Shown one piece after another: positions 46,033 to 56,500 of a stretch of DNA of 64,000 bases. Source of the DNA: Desulfobacteraceae bacterium. Its GTDB lineage: Bacteria > Desulfobacterota > Desulfobacteria > Desulfobacterales > Desulfobacteraceae. How positions within the stretch are numbered: the first letter of the stretch is position 1; each line of letters begins with the position of its first letter. Location of the stretch: assembly GCA_024225635.1 (NCBI GenBank), contig JAAEMK010000741.1, positions 1 to 64,000 of the forward strand, given 5' to 3'. Under the pieces are notes generated by a model that saw nothing but the letters and a program-made list of their open reading frames with translations, had not been told where the DNA came from and did no database searches. A program made the translations under genes and the position numbers.

Positions 46033-47093
46033 TGGAGTTGACCTACAAATCCCTGCTCGATTTCGAGTTCCGGCATGAATATTTCCGTAACTTTCCGGAC
46101 AGGTTCACCTATGTCCCCCAGGGGCAAACCCTGGAGCTGATGGGCAAAAGGGGTCTTCTTTTCAAAAAGAGGAATAACGGTTTTACGATTCTATACCAGG
46201 CGATAAAAGGCGAAGGGGAGCAGCTGATTCCGTTAAGGAGCCTGCCTGGAAGATTCGCATTTCGATTCTGGATAACCGCCCTGTCCCCCCACGCGGGAAT
46301 CCTGTCGGACCTCCCTCTCATGCGGGCAGGCAGCAGGATTCTCTATTTCGATAATGTCCATGACAGGAAAGACGGTACCACGCTTTATTTGAATGCGGAT
46401 GCGCCCACGGACCCGTTTGCCGGTGAAAAAGACATTGTCACCATGGCCTTCGGCACCTGGCGAAATGAGCAGTCCGCCACGGAACCTGTTCCGGTCCGGG
46501 TCCAGGATGTGTTCGGCAATGTGATTGAGGTCCGGGTAAGTCAGCCTGTTGAAGGTAAAGTTCGCAGTCAGCTGGAACTTGCCGGCATAGGTAAAGGGTT
46601 TATCCGGCTGACCCCCGGCACCGGTGATGCGGAATCATTTTATATTCCCGAATCCGTTCCGCCGCCAAGGGTTTTTGCCGCAATCGATCTATACGCAGGA
46701 AAGGACATTCCTCCGGCATACGCATTTACGGACCATAACGGAATGCCTTCTTCACCCAAAACATTTACCTGCAGGGTCGAAAACCGGAAAAGCATCTGGC
46801 GGTACATGGTCGTACCGCGTTTCAACACCGGTTTAACGGCGGCCCAGCTTTCCATAGAGCACATGGATGCGGAACATGCATTCCTTCCGGCCGGTGACAT
46901 CACCACACCGGCAGGGGAGGCGGCATTTCTCATCGAATCGGACGGACCGGTTCCACACGGGGAGGAGCCGGTCAAGGGTCTGGCGCTGAAAAAAGGCATA
47001 ACAAAGCTGATCGCGGAACTTCCCAATCCGGGTCCTGAACAGATTCGCGCCCACAGGGAAGGCTTTTATTCCGAGGTGTATGTGTATGTTTAA
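46032..47093 (+). CDS. eCIS-associated protein of unknown function
   Basis: I recognise no domain in these 353 residues. It is beta-rich, has no signal peptide or membrane segment, and its middle (residues 150-250) resembles Ig-like or carbohydrate-binding folds only in general character. The ATG at 46032 overlaps the previous stop (TGATG). The longer frame from 45897 lies inside the DUF4255 gene. Position between the DUF4255 gene and the sheath suggests a structural or assembly role. Similar-sized unknowns occur at this place in other eCIS loci, as far as I recall. Confidence 0.75.
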   Translation: MELTYKSLLDFEFRHEYFRNFPDRFTYVPQGQTLELMGKRGLLFKKRNNGFTILYQAIKGEGEQLIPLRSLPGRFAFRFWITALSPHAGILSDLPLMRAGSRILYFDNVHDRKDGTTLYLNADAPTDPFAGEKDIVTMAFGTWRNEQSATEPVPVRVQDVFGNVIEVRVSQPVEGKVRSQLELAGIGKGFIRLTPGTGDAESFYIPESVPPPRVFAAIDLYAGKDIPPAYAFTDHNGMPSSPKTFTCRVENRKSIWRYMVVPRFNTGLTAAQLSIEHMDAEHAFLPAGDITTPAGEAAFLIESDGPVPHGEEPVKGLALKKGITKLIAELPNPGPEQIRAHREGFYSEVYVYV

Positions 47094-47187
47094 AAGATAA
47101 AAACCGGGAAACCCGATAGCTCAGGCATAAAAAAATCTCTTTTCCAAAAAGAGAAAAACAAGTAACAATTGAAAGGTCAGGTAAACC

Positions 47188-49230
47188 ATGAACTACAAAA
47201 CCCCTGGTGTCTATGTCGAGGAGATTTCCATATTTCCTCCATCCGTGGCTGAAGTGCCCACGGCAATCCCGGCCTTTATCGGGTACACCGAGAAGGCCAT
47301 GTACAAGGGGAAGAAACTATCGAACAAAGCGATAGAGATTTCTTCACTCATCGAATTTGAAGAGCGTTTTGGCAAAGGATCGCCCATTCAAATCAAGGAG
47401 GTTACGCTCAACGAGGACAACACCGTCAGCAAGGTGGAAACAGAAAGCGCCTACCTGATGTACGACAGCATTCGCCTTTATTTTACCAACGGCGGCGGCC
47501 GCTGTTATATCGTGTCCGTGGGGGAATACGGCAAAACACCCAAGGATGACATCACAAAGGAAGAGATCGCGGGCGGACTCTCCGTTATTGCCAAGGAAGA
47601 TGAACCCACCATGCTTCTCTTTCCCGATGCCGTGCTTCTCACCGGCACAAAGCTCTACGATCTCCAGCAGATCGCCCTCAAACAGGCGGCGGACCTGGGC
47701 GACCGTTTTGCCATCCTGGACCTTATTGAAAACGAATCCATCACGGCCAAGGAGAGCTACAAGGCTTTTCGCAACGCCATTGGCATCAACAACCTCCTGT
47801 ACGGCGCGGCATACACCCCCTGGCTCAAGGCAGGCCTGCCCAGGGAGGTGAAATACCGCTACGCCAAGGACAGTCTCAAGAAATACGGGGGCTCCGTGAC
47901 CCTTGCCTCCCTCACGGAAGAGGATGAAGTAAAGGCGACCATCCTGTCCCTTGAACATCTCATCGGGGACAACGATACCCTTCAGGCCAGAATCAACACG
48001 TTGAAGGGCACCGCTTCAACACTGAAGGAGGCATACCAGGCGAAGCTCAATGAATTCAAGGATGAGATCAACGCTCCCGGGGCCTCGGACAGCGATGTCC
48101 GCCTTGCATTCAAGGCCCTGTGCACCCTCTGTTATCAAATCATGGATCAAATCTTCGATAACCTGGTGACCGGCGACAACCCGGAATTGAAGGGCGGAGG
48201 CCCCGCAAGCCTTCACTACTTCCTGGCCGATAATCTAACGGGTGAATTCTCGTCCATAGCAACGGAACTGAACAGCTATATGAAAGTGGCCGGAACCGGC
48301 CTCGTCGCCATGTATAACGATTTTGCATGGAGCGCCAAGGACTGGACGACCATCATCGACGCCACCGTCACCCCGGCCAAAACCTATACCTGGACGGCAA
48401 GCGCCTGGACCAATCTCTTCATATCCGCCAGTATCCCCGCCCCGGCAAAGGACATCTTTGAGGGAGCCACGGTAAAGAAACAGTTGAGTTCGGCGGAACC
48501 CTATATCAGTACCCTTTTCAAACGCCTTGACGGTGCCGTGGGAGATCTTTCCATGGCGGCTTCCCGCCTGGAAAAGGGCAAAGAGGATCTGCTGCTCACC
48601 CAGATGCCGACCTATAAGAATATCGTCACGGCCATCAACGAAGACCTTTCCGTGGTTCCGCCGGGGGGCGCCATCGCGGGGGTATACTGCACGGTGGACA
48701 AAAACCGGGGCGTCTGGAAGGCGCCTGCCAACGTGAGTCTCAGCGGTGTTGCAGGTCTTACGGAAAGGATCGACAACATTGACCAGGAAGACCTCAACAT
48801 TGACGTTAACGCCGGTAAATCCATCAACGCCATCAGGACGTTTGCCGGACGGGGCATATTGGTCTGGGGGGCGCGCACCCTTGCCGGAAACGACAATGAG
48901 TGGCGGTATGTTCCGGTCCGGCGATTCTTCAACATGGTGGAAGAGTCGGTGAAAAAATCCACTTACTGGGCCGTGTTCGAACCCAACGACGCCAACCTCT
49001 GGGTAAAGCTCAAGGCGATGATCGACAACTACCTGACCCTGAAATGGCGTGAAGGGGCCCTGGCCGGCTCAAAACCGGAAGAGGCGTTTTTCGTCAATGT
49101 CGGTCTCGGCACCACCATGACCCAGCTGGACATACTGGAAGGCCGCTTGATTGTGGATATCGGCATGGCCGTCGTACGTCCCGCCGAATTCATCGTTCTC
49201 AGGTTCATGCACAAGATGCAGGAATCATAA
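47188..49230 (+). CDS. Contractile tail sheath protein
   Basis: This 680-residue sheath has the family N-terminus (YKTPGVYVEEISIFPPSVAEV, then TAIPAFIGYTEKA). The C-terminal core (INAIRTFAGRGILVWGARTL, then WRYVPVRRFFNMVEESV) forms the interlocking handshake in phage and Afp sheaths. The middle 350 residues are a large variable insertion exposed on the outside. Only one sheath gene is present, whereas Afp and PVC have three. It contracts to drive the inner tube. Confidence 0.93.
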   Translation: MNYKTPGVYVEEISIFPPSVAEVPTAIPAFIGYTEKAMYKGKKLSNKAIEISSLIEFEERFGKGSPIQIKEVTLNEDNTVSKVETESAYLMYDSIRLYFTNGGGRCYIVSVGEYGKTPKDDITKEEIAGGLSVIAKEDEPTMLLFPDAVLLTGTKLYDLQQIALKQAADLGDRFAILDLIENESITAKESYKAFRNAIGINNLLYGAAYTPWLKAGLPREVKYRYAKDSLKKYGGSVTLASLTEEDEVKATILSLEHLIGDNDTLQARINTLKGTASTLKEAYQAKLNEFKDEINAPGASDSDVRLAFKALCTLCYQIMDQIFDNLVTGDNPELKGGGPASLHYFLADNLTGEFSSIATELNSYMKVAGTGLVAMYNDFAWSAKDWTTIIDATVTPAKTYTWTASAWTNLFISASIPAPAKDIFEGATVKKQLSSAEPYISTLFKRLDGAVGDLSMAASRLEKGKEDLLLTQMPTYKNIVTAINEDLSVVPPGGAIAGVYCTVDKNRGVWKAPANVSLSGVAGLTERIDNIDQEDLNIDVNAGKSINAIRTFAGRGILVWGARTLAGNDNEWRYVPVRRFFNMVEESVKKSTYWAVFEPNDANLWVKLKAMIDNYLTLKWREGALAGSKPEEAFFVNVGLGTTMTQLDILEGRLIVDIGMAVVRPAEFIVLRFMHKMQES

Positions 49231-49269
49231 TTTAACCGACCGAAACCAACATGAAAAGGAATTATTATC

Positions 49270-49698
49270 ATGGCACTTCCATTGCCGGCATTCCATTTTC
49301 AGATTCAGTGGGGCGGAACCAACATCGGTTTTTCCGAAGCTTCCGGCCTGACCATAGAAAAGCAGGTAATCGAATATCGAGACGGGGCAAGCAAGGAGTA
49401 CGGGCCCATCAAGATGCCCGGGATTCCCAAGTATGCAAACATCGTATTGAAACGGGGCATCATCGATGGGGACAACGAGTTCTTTGCATGGCTGAACACC
49501 ACAAAAATGAACAAGGTCGAACGGCGTGACCTGACCATCAGCCTGCTCAACGAAGACCATGAACCGGTGATCAGCTGGAAAGCCGTGAACTGTTTCCCGG
49601 TCAAGGTGGAAGGCCCGGGGCTTAAGGCCACGGGAAACGAGATCGCCATCGAAACCCTTGAACTGGCCCACGAAGGGCTCACCATCGAAGCGGCATAA
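49270..49698 (+). CDS. Inner tube protein 1
   Basis: This 142-residue Hcp/gp19-like tube protein has FHFQIQWGGTNIGFSEASGL at the N-terminus and ATGNEIAIETLELAHEGL at the C-terminus. This is the conserved pattern of T4 gp19-type tube subunits in eCIS (Afp1/Afp5). It would form stacked hexamers inside the sheath. It is 39 bp after the sheath and five bp before a second tube gene. Confidence 0.92.
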   Translation: MALPLPAFHFQIQWGGTNIGFSEASGLTIEKQVIEYRDGASKEYGPIKMPGIPKYANIVLKRGIIDGDNEFFAWLNTTKMNKVERRDLTISLLNEDHEPVISWKAVNCFPVKVEGPGLKATGNEIAIETLELAHEGLTIEAA

Positions 49699-49703
49699 TC
49701 GAC

Positions 49704-50144
49704 ATGGTTTACTATCCCCCTGTCGCGTTTCATTTTCGGGTGGAGATCGTCCTGAACGATCTTCCCGAAAACGATACGCGCTTTAAGGAAGTTTCCGGCC
49801 TGACACGGGAGCTGGGTGTGGAACAGGTGGCGGAAGGCGGCGAAAACCGTTTCGAACACCGGCTTCCATCACGGGGCAAGTTCGGCAACCTTGTTCTGAA
49901 ACGGGGACTGCTGACCGATTCCGGTGTGATCGACTGGGTGGTGGACGCCCTGGAGAACTTCATCTTCAAGCCTGCCAATGTGCTGGTCACACTGCTCAAC
50001 GAAGAGCACCAGCCCCTGGCGACATGGACCTTCACAGGCGCATGGCCGATGAAATGGAGCGTCTCGGACCTGAAATCCACCGAAAACAATGTTGTGGTGG
50101 AAACACTGGAGCTGGCCTACAGCTACTTTACCAAGACCAAGTGA
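49704..50144 (+). CDS. Inner tube protein 2 (Afp5-like)
   Basis: This 146-residue paralogue of the preceding tube protein starts YPPVAFHFRVEIVLNDLPEN and ends STENNVVVETLELAYSY. Its distinct N-terminal loop suggests it forms the first ring on the baseplate, like Afp5/Pvc5, while the other builds the main tube. The two paralogues share the FKEVSGL/FSEASGL strand. Confidence 0.92.
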   Translation: MVYYPPVAFHFRVEIVLNDLPENDTRFKEVSGLTRELGVEQVAEGGENRFEHRLPSRGKFGNLVLKRGLLTDSGVIDWVVDALENFIFKPANVLVTLLNEEHQPLATWTFTGAWPMKWSVSDLKSTENNVVVETLELAYSYFTKTK

Positions 50145-50207
50145 CCGGGAGTTCTTCGCATATGAATTGAGCATATTTCTTATGGATGGGTAAAGAAGGA
50201 GGAGTTG

Positions 50208-50375
50208 ATGCCCCTTGAAATTCGTGAATTGATCATAAAGGCGGAGTTGGGCTCCCCGGAGGGCGCCGGCCAGGCAGCCCGGGGGGGAACCACAGACAGC
50301 AAAGCAAAGGAGCAGCTCGTACGGGACTGCGTCGAGCAGGTGCTTGAAATCCTTCGGGAACGAGAGGAACGCTGA
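50208..50375 (+). CDS. DUF5908 small eCIS protein
   Basis: The 55-residue product begins MPLEIRELIIKAEL and ends with a helical VRDCVEQVLEILREREER, the pattern of DUF5908 proteins found between tube and LysM genes in eCIS loci. GGAGG precedes the ATG. The stop overlaps the next start (TGATG). The function is not known. Confidence 0.8.
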   Translation: MPLEIRELIIKAELGSPEGAGQAARGGTTDSKAKEQLVRDCVEQVLEILREREER

Positions 50376-51073
50376 TGACCACACCCGGAAAACTGAAAAA
50401 ACTGACCATCGAGGCATACTCCTCCATCAAGTATAGTGAAAGCGAAAGGGTGGGGGAATTCCAGGTGATGTTCAACCCCTCCACCTATTCCCAAAAGTTC
50501 GAAATCCAGTACAACGAGGATCAGGCCCAGGGCACCTCGGGCTCTTCTCTGGGGTTCGGCAAAATGAAACCCCAGGAGTACAACTTCGAATTCCTGTTCG
50601 ACGGCACGGGCACGGCGGCGCCCGTCATTGACGTTCCCGCCACCATCAAAAAGTTTCTTGACCTCACCTTTCATTTCAACGGGGAACTCCACCGGCCCAA
50701 TTACCTGAAAATATCCTGGGGCCACCTGGTCTCACGCTGCATCATGAAGAGCGCCAACGTCACCTATACCTTGTTCAAACCGGGCGGCGAGCCCCTGAGG
50801 GCCAAGATAGCCGCCGCGTTCTCGGAAATCAAGGACGACGAGCTCCGGGCCTCGGAGGAAGAAAGGTCCTCTCCGGACCTGACCCATTACAGGACGGTTT
50901 CCGACGGGGACACCCTTCCCTTGATGTGTTACCGCATTTACGGGGACATGATCCATTACCTTCCGGTGGCAAGGTACAACAAAATGGAAAATTTCCGAAA
51001 ACTCACAACCGGAACCAGAATCGCATTTCCCCCCATCGGGGACCTGGAAAAGGAGAAGGAGGATTATGCCTGA
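50375..51073 (+). CDS. LysM-domain tube-baseplate adaptor (Afp7/Pvc7-like)
   Basis: In these 232 residues the N-terminal region (EFQVMFNPSTYSQKFEIQYN) is the CIS tube-protein fold. The last 60 residues form a LysM-like domain (YRTVSDGDTLPLMCYRIYGD, then NFRKLTTGTRIAFPP). In Afp and PVC this protein joins tube rings to the spike and baseplate, and the LysM does not need to bind peptidoglycan. It overlaps the spike gene by eight bases. Confidence 0.92.
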   Translation: MTTPGKLKKLTIEAYSSIKYSESERVGEFQVMFNPSTYSQKFEIQYNEDQAQGTSGSSLGFGKMKPQEYNFEFLFDGTGTAAPVIDVPATIKKFLDLTFHFNGELHRPNYLKISWGHLVSRCIMKSANVTYTLFKPGGEPLRAKIAAAFSEIKDDELRASEEERSSPDLTHYRTVSDGDTLPLMCYRIYGDMIHYLPVARYNKMENFRKLTTGTRIAFPPIGDLEKEKEDYA

Positions 51074-52826
51074 ACGCATCACCTTCAGCATCGAGATCGA
51101 CGGCGCCCCTGTTTCCGGGGAACTCCAGATCGTATCCGTGGTCGTAAAGCGGGAAATCAACCGGATTCCCCTTGCCCGGGTGATTCTCGTTGACGGCGAG
51201 ACAAACCTTTCCGATTTTCCGGTGAGCAACCAGGATACCTTTATTCCCGGAAAGGAGCTGGTCGTCAGTGCGGGAGATAAGGGGGAGGAGCACCGGATTT
51301 TCAAGGGCGTCCTGGTGAAGCACCGCATCCGGGTCCGTCCGGACGGCCGGTCCCACCTGATCCTGGAAGCCAGGGATACCGCCTTTCAGCTCACCCTGAA
51401 TCCCAGGAACGCCCTCTACGAGGAGGTTACCGATTCCGATATCATGGAGGAGATCCTTGGCGCATATTCCCAAATTTCACCGGATGTGGAATCCATGGAT
51501 GTGACCCACCTGAGGCTTGTGCAGCACCGGAGCACGGACTGGGATTTTATACTGGCGCGGGCACGGGCCAACGGTAAACTCATCACAATCATGGACCACG
51601 ATTTCAAGGTGGCTGCGCCTGAATTCAACCAGGACCCTGTTGTAAGCCTGACCTTTGGCGCCGATGTTACCGAACTTGATCTTGAAATGGACGCAAGGTT
51701 CCAGGCGGCCGGCATCAAGGCCTGCTCATGGCAGCAGGCAGACCAGGAGATTACAGAGGCCGAAGCACAGGAGCCTCCGGCAATGGAGCTGGGCAACCTT
51801 CCTGTTACGGATCTTTCCGCAGCCGCTGGGGACCGGGAGGAAGAGATCCATGACCCGGGCTTTGTTGATGAAAGCGCCCTCCAGAAATGGGCGGACGCAC
51901 GCTTGCTGCTCCAGCGGATGAGCCGGATTATCGGCCGGGTCCGCTTTACCGGCAACCATGAAGTCCAACCCGGCATGACGGTTGAACTGAAGGGGTTTGG
52001 CGAGCGGTTCAGCGGCAAGGCATTTGTTTCCGGCGTGCGCCACGAGCTTTTTGACGGGGGCTGGGAAACCGATATTCAGCTGGGGCTGTCAAGGTCCCTC
52101 TTCCAGGATACGTCCGGCTGCATTCCCTATACCGAGCTTGTTCCCGCAATCGGCGGACTGCACATGGGCAAGGTCCTTCAGCTCCAGGACGATCCGGACG
52201 GCGCAGGACGCATCCTGGTGCACCTTCCCATGATCACCCCCGAAGGAACCGGGATCTGGGCGCGCCAGGCCACCCCGGACGCGGGAAACATGCGCGGGTT
52301 TGTATGGCGGCCCGAGATCGAAGATGAGGTTGTGGTGGGATTTCTCGGGGGTGATCCCGGCTCCGCCATTGTTCTTGGCGCCCTTCACAGCGGGGCCAAC
52401 CCGGCCCCCATCGATGCCTCGGACGACAATCATGAAAAAGGCTATGTGTCCAGGAGCGAAATGCGGTTTCATTTTGATGACGACAAAAAAATCATCACCC
52501 TTGAAACACCGGGAGGCCATCAGCTTTTCCTGGATGAAGACGACAGCTCCATTCGGATCACGGAACTCAACGGCAACACCATGGTGATGAACAGCGACGG
52601 GATAACCATGGACTCCCCCGCCGATTTCAAGGTGACCTGTTCGGGCGATGCAACCATCGAGGCGGGCGGAAATATCGAGCTTACCGCCTCGGGCGACCTG
52701 ACCGCAACCGGCACAAACGTAACAGGGGAAGCCAATGCCAGCGCCACGGTCAAGGGATCGGCAAGCGCGGAATTAAGCAGCGGCGGCCAGACAAAAGTAG
52801 AAGGCTCCATTGTCATGATCAACTGA
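51066..52826 (+). CDS. VgrG-like spike protein (Afp8/Pvc8-like)
   Basis: The 586-residue trimeric spike has a gp27-like N-terminal half (to about 340), then a gp5 OB-fold (GKVLQLQDDPDGAGRILVHL near 360-430) and a C-terminal region rich in Gly, Ser, Ala and Thr (residues 500-586) that would form the beta-helix needle. No extra C-terminal enzyme domain follows, so it is not an evolved VgrG. The PAAR gene is next. Confidence 0.93.
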   Translation: MPERITFSIEIDGAPVSGELQIVSVVVKREINRIPLARVILVDGETNLSDFPVSNQDTFIPGKELVVSAGDKGEEHRIFKGVLVKHRIRVRPDGRSHLILEARDTAFQLTLNPRNALYEEVTDSDIMEEILGAYSQISPDVESMDVTHLRLVQHRSTDWDFILARARANGKLITIMDHDFKVAAPEFNQDPVVSLTFGADVTELDLEMDARFQAAGIKACSWQQADQEITEAEAQEPPAMELGNLPVTDLSAAAGDREEEIHDPGFVDESALQKWADARLLLQRMSRIIGRVRFTGNHEVQPGMTVELKGFGERFSGKAFVSGVRHELFDGGWETDIQLGLSRSLFQDTSGCIPYTELVPAIGGLHMGKVLQLQDDPDGAGRILVHLPMITPEGTGIWARQATPDAGNMRGFVWRPEIEDEVVVGFLGGDPGSAIVLGALHSGANPAPIDASDDNHEKGYVSRSEMRFHFDDDKKIITLETPGGHQLFLDEDDSSIRITELNGNTMVMNSDGITMDSPADFKVTCSGDATIEAGGNIELTASGDLTATGTNVTGEANASATVKGSASAELSSGGQTKVEGSIVMIN

Positions 52827-52845
52827 GAAATAAAAGGAGAAGGAG

Positions 52846-53118
52846 ATGCCTCCGGCAGCAAGAGTCGGCGATACAACGGTCCACGGCGGGGCGGTCACAG
52901 GCCCCGGAATTCCCACTGTGCTGGTCGGTAAAATGCCTGCCGCCACCCTGGGAGACCTCCATGCCTGTGCCATTCCGGTTCCCCACCCGCCGGTAACGCC
53001 CTTTGTGGCGGGAAGCGCCACCGTATTGATCGGCGGCAAACCCGCCCTGCGGGTGGGTGATTCCTGCGGATGCGGCGCAACAGTCGCCATTGGAGAACCA
53101 ACGGTGATCATCGGATGA
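52846..53118 (+). CDS. PAAR-domain spike tip
   Basis: This 90-residue, single-domain PAAR protein has the repeated metal-binding pattern PAARVGDTTVHGG, then HACAIPVPHPPVTPF and CGCGATVAIGEPTVIIG. It forms the sharp cone on top of the spike. There is no fused effector domain. The stop overlaps the next start (ATGA). Confidence 0.94.
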   Translation: MPPAARVGDTTVHGGAVTGPGIPTVLVGKMPAATLGDLHACAIPVPHPPVTPFVAGSATVLIGGKPALRVGDSCGCGATVAIGEPTVIIG

Positions 53119-53537
53119 AAAAAAAGACGCCACAAAACAATTTTCTTGGAACAGGATGGCATTTCCCGCCAAAGTTCATCAAGGGTCCCGGTACCGTGGT
53201 GATGGTTTCCAATGAGGAAGACATCCGGCAGAGCCTGGAAATCCTGTTGACCACCACCGTGGGAGAACGGTTTCTCCGGCCCACCTACGGCTGCGACCTC
53301 AACAACTACGTTTTCGAACCCCTTGACGACGGATTGACCGCCTACATCAGGGATCTTGTCAACACGGCGATCCTGTACCACGAACCACGCATCAGGCTGA
53401 TCGACCTTAAACTCCACACCCAGGAGAATCAGGGCATGCTCCTGATCGAACTGGAATACCGGATACGGTCGACCAATTCACGTAATAACTTTGTCTTTCC
53501 ATTCTATAAGGATGAAGGGACCGATGTGAAACAATGA
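53115..53537 (+). CDS. gp25-like baseplate protein (Afp9/Pvc9-like)
   Basis: This 140-residue GPW/gp25 protein, with EDIRQSLEILLTTTVGERFL and PTYGCDLNNYVFEP near residue 40-70, is a core baseplate wedge subunit. I placed the start at 53115, where it overlaps the PAAR stop. A frame from 53070 is inside the PAAR gene. It is followed by the J-type gene with a four-base overlap. Confidence 0.93.
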   Translation: MKKKTPQNNFLGTGWHFPPKFIKGPGTVVMVSNEEDIRQSLEILLTTTVGERFLRPTYGCDLNNYVFEPLDDGLTAYIRDLVNTAILYHEPRIRLIDLKLHTQENQGMLLIELEYRIRSTNSRNNFVFPFYKDEGTDVKQ

Positions 53538-56500
53538 AACCCAGAGACAGAAAAAATCCGCTTCAACACGACGGGCTGGCACGCCCGGAACGGTTCCTGC
53601 CGGAACTCGATCCCGGTTATGCAGGGATCGACGACCGGGACATTATCGATCTCCTGGCGTTTGCCTACAAATACAGCCGCCACCTTCGCTATTATGAAAC
53701 CGTGGTGCAGCGAAAAGGTGAAAAGGTTCTTCCAACCGGCACCTGGCAGGAGCTCCTTGTCAATGAGCAGCTGTTTTTCCTGGCAGTTATGGCAAAGAGT
53801 TCCCTTGCGGCCTTCAGCCGGACATTTGAGAAAGCTGCAAAGAAACTGACCCCGGGAGCGGAAGAAGCCGTATGGAACAAAGGGATGAAGGACGGGTATT
53901 TTGCCGTGGCGGCGGTTTTCACGGAGGTGGGACAATGGCCAGGGAAACTGCCGAAATCCTCCCGGGGATATCAGGATACCATGGTCTATGTCCGGCAGAT
54001 GGAAGAGCAGGCCGTGCAGCTTCTCAAGCTTTTTCAAGGTTCGTTTCCAGGCGACAGGGAACTCTGGGACATGCTTTCCAAGGCGTTTTCGGACTGGGAC
54101 CCGGGCCCTCCCCCCAACGGGATGCCCGGCAACGAACCTGCGGTGGATCAAAAGGATCAGGTCCGGATGCTTCGAAGGCTTTTTGAGGCGGTCCAGAACC
54201 TCTATTCCTCCATTGTTCTCAATGCAGGGAAAATCATCGAGGAGGACCTGAACAACCCCGGTCACCAGGCCCATGTGGGATTGCTCCTCTCCTTTCTCCA
54301 CCTTTTTGCCCACAGCCTGGACCAGCTGAACGGTTTTACAGGCCGTCACCTGGACTTTTATTTAAAGGACATTCTGAAACTTGTGCCGGGAGACCGGAAA
54401 CCGGATCAGGCGCACCTGATCTTTGAACCGGCCAAGGGAATCAAGCGCCACCAACTTCCCTCCGGCACGGCCTTCAAGGGGGGAAAGGACACGGACAAAA
54501 CCGAGCGCATTTACGAGCTTTCCGATAATACCGTGATCACCCGGGCCTACGTGAAAAGCCTCAAAAACATTTATGTTGAATTCAACAGGGATACCGGGCC
54601 CCCAGCCCTTGCCGGGGTCCACATGGGCGTTGCAGCGGACACCAGGGACGGACAGGGTGAGGCACTCAAGGAAGATGATCCAAAATGGCAGGGATTCGGA
54701 AACGCAAATTACCCCTTCGCCCCCCTGGGATTTGCCGTGTCCTCTCCGCTTCTCAGGCTCAAGCAGGGGGACCGGACCATCAAACTTGAATTTTTCGTGG
54801 ATGATATTGAAGGGTTGAAAAAGACCTTTGCAAAAGCGTTTTCCAATGCAACAGGCTCCGTGGTTGAGCTCCCTCCCCTGTTCTCGGGATACATCTACTC
54901 CGAAAAGGGCTGGATTGCGGCATCACCGGCCCTGTCCGTGGAAACCGGCGAAAAAAAACTGATCTTCCTGTTCCAGCTGGGCATGGGGGCTCCCGGGATA
55001 GTGGATTACAACCCGTCGAAATCAGGGGATGATCCCGCACTTCCGGCCGCCTGGCCCCTGATCAAACTTCTCCTGCACCAGGAGCAGTATCCCATGGCAT
55101 TGAATACACTGGGAAAAATCCAGATCGCAAAACTCCATATCCATGTGAAGGTGGGCAATGTCACGGACCTGGTGCTGCAGAATGATCTGTCCACGGTGAA
55201 ACCGTCAAAACCCTTCCCCCCCTTCGGCCCCCTTCCCCGGCCGGGCTCCAGGTTCCATGTGGGCAGCCATGAGATTTTCGCAAAGCCCCTCACCCAGATC
55301 AGTATTGCATGGGACTGGGTGGATGCCCCCAAAGACCTGGGCTCCTGGTTCATGGGCTACACGGACAAAGGATTCAAGTACAAGGCCGATATAGAGATCC
55401 GAAAGGATCACCAATGGACATCCCTTGCCAAGGACTCGGCGCTCAGTGTGGAAGCGGCTCCTCCCCCGGCCAAACGCCTGCCCCCACTTGCCGTGGAAAA
55501 GCCGGGGGTGGGGGTGGAAAAATCCATAAAAATTGATCCGGGATTACTCCCGAGGTCTATGCAACCCAAAAAGACAGGGGTGATGAGGGAACCGCCCAAG
55601 GAGCTTGAAACGGAGAAGCCCAAGGAAGGGATTCCACAGTTTATAAATGAATTCACCCTTCCAGTAACAGGGTACACGGCGGATTACGATGCCGAATCAT
55701 TCACCGAATTAAGCGGTACGCTTGGACGGGGCGGCATTCGGTTTACACTCACGGAACCCCTGTTTGCATTCGGCCACAAGGAGTACGGCAAGCTTCACAG
55801 CAAGGCTGTCGCAGCGTCCATCACGGACCCCGAAAGCACTCTCCTGAACGAGCTGCAACTTCCCTACACCCCCATATTCGAGAACCTCCGGCTGGGATAT
55901 TGTGCATCACACACCTTTGACCTTTCAATGGCGCAGCCCCTTCTTGATATCATCCTCCTTCACCCCTTTGGTTTCGACAAAAAACCGGCCCCCGTGCTCC
56001 TGCCGGACTATGACGGGGAGGGCTATCTTGTCATCGGCCTGAAGGATCTGGTTCCGCCCCAGAACCTCTCCTTGCTGGTGCAGTTTGCAGAGGGCAGCGC
56101 AGATCCGTTTATTTCAAGGCCGGATACAGTCGCATGGGCCTGTCTGACCGCCTCCGGATGGACAGACCTGACCCCAAGGGAAATCCTCCGGGACACCACC
56201 CTGGGATTCCTGCAATCGGGTATGATCGAGTTTTCCCTTCCCGAAGGGATGACCGGTAAAAACAGCGTCATGCCCACCGGCACCCACTGGCTGCGGGTAA
56301 AGGTCAGTAATAATACAACGGCATTGAACGACCTGATCTCCATCCGGGCCCAGGCAGGCATGGCCGTTTACAAGGATACCGGGGCTGCCGGGAGCCATCT
56401 GTCAACCGCCCTGCCCCCCGCAAGCATCGCCAAGTTTCTTGTGCGGGACAAGGCCGTAAAATCCGTGACCCAACCCTTTGCATCCTCCGGGGGAAGGCAG

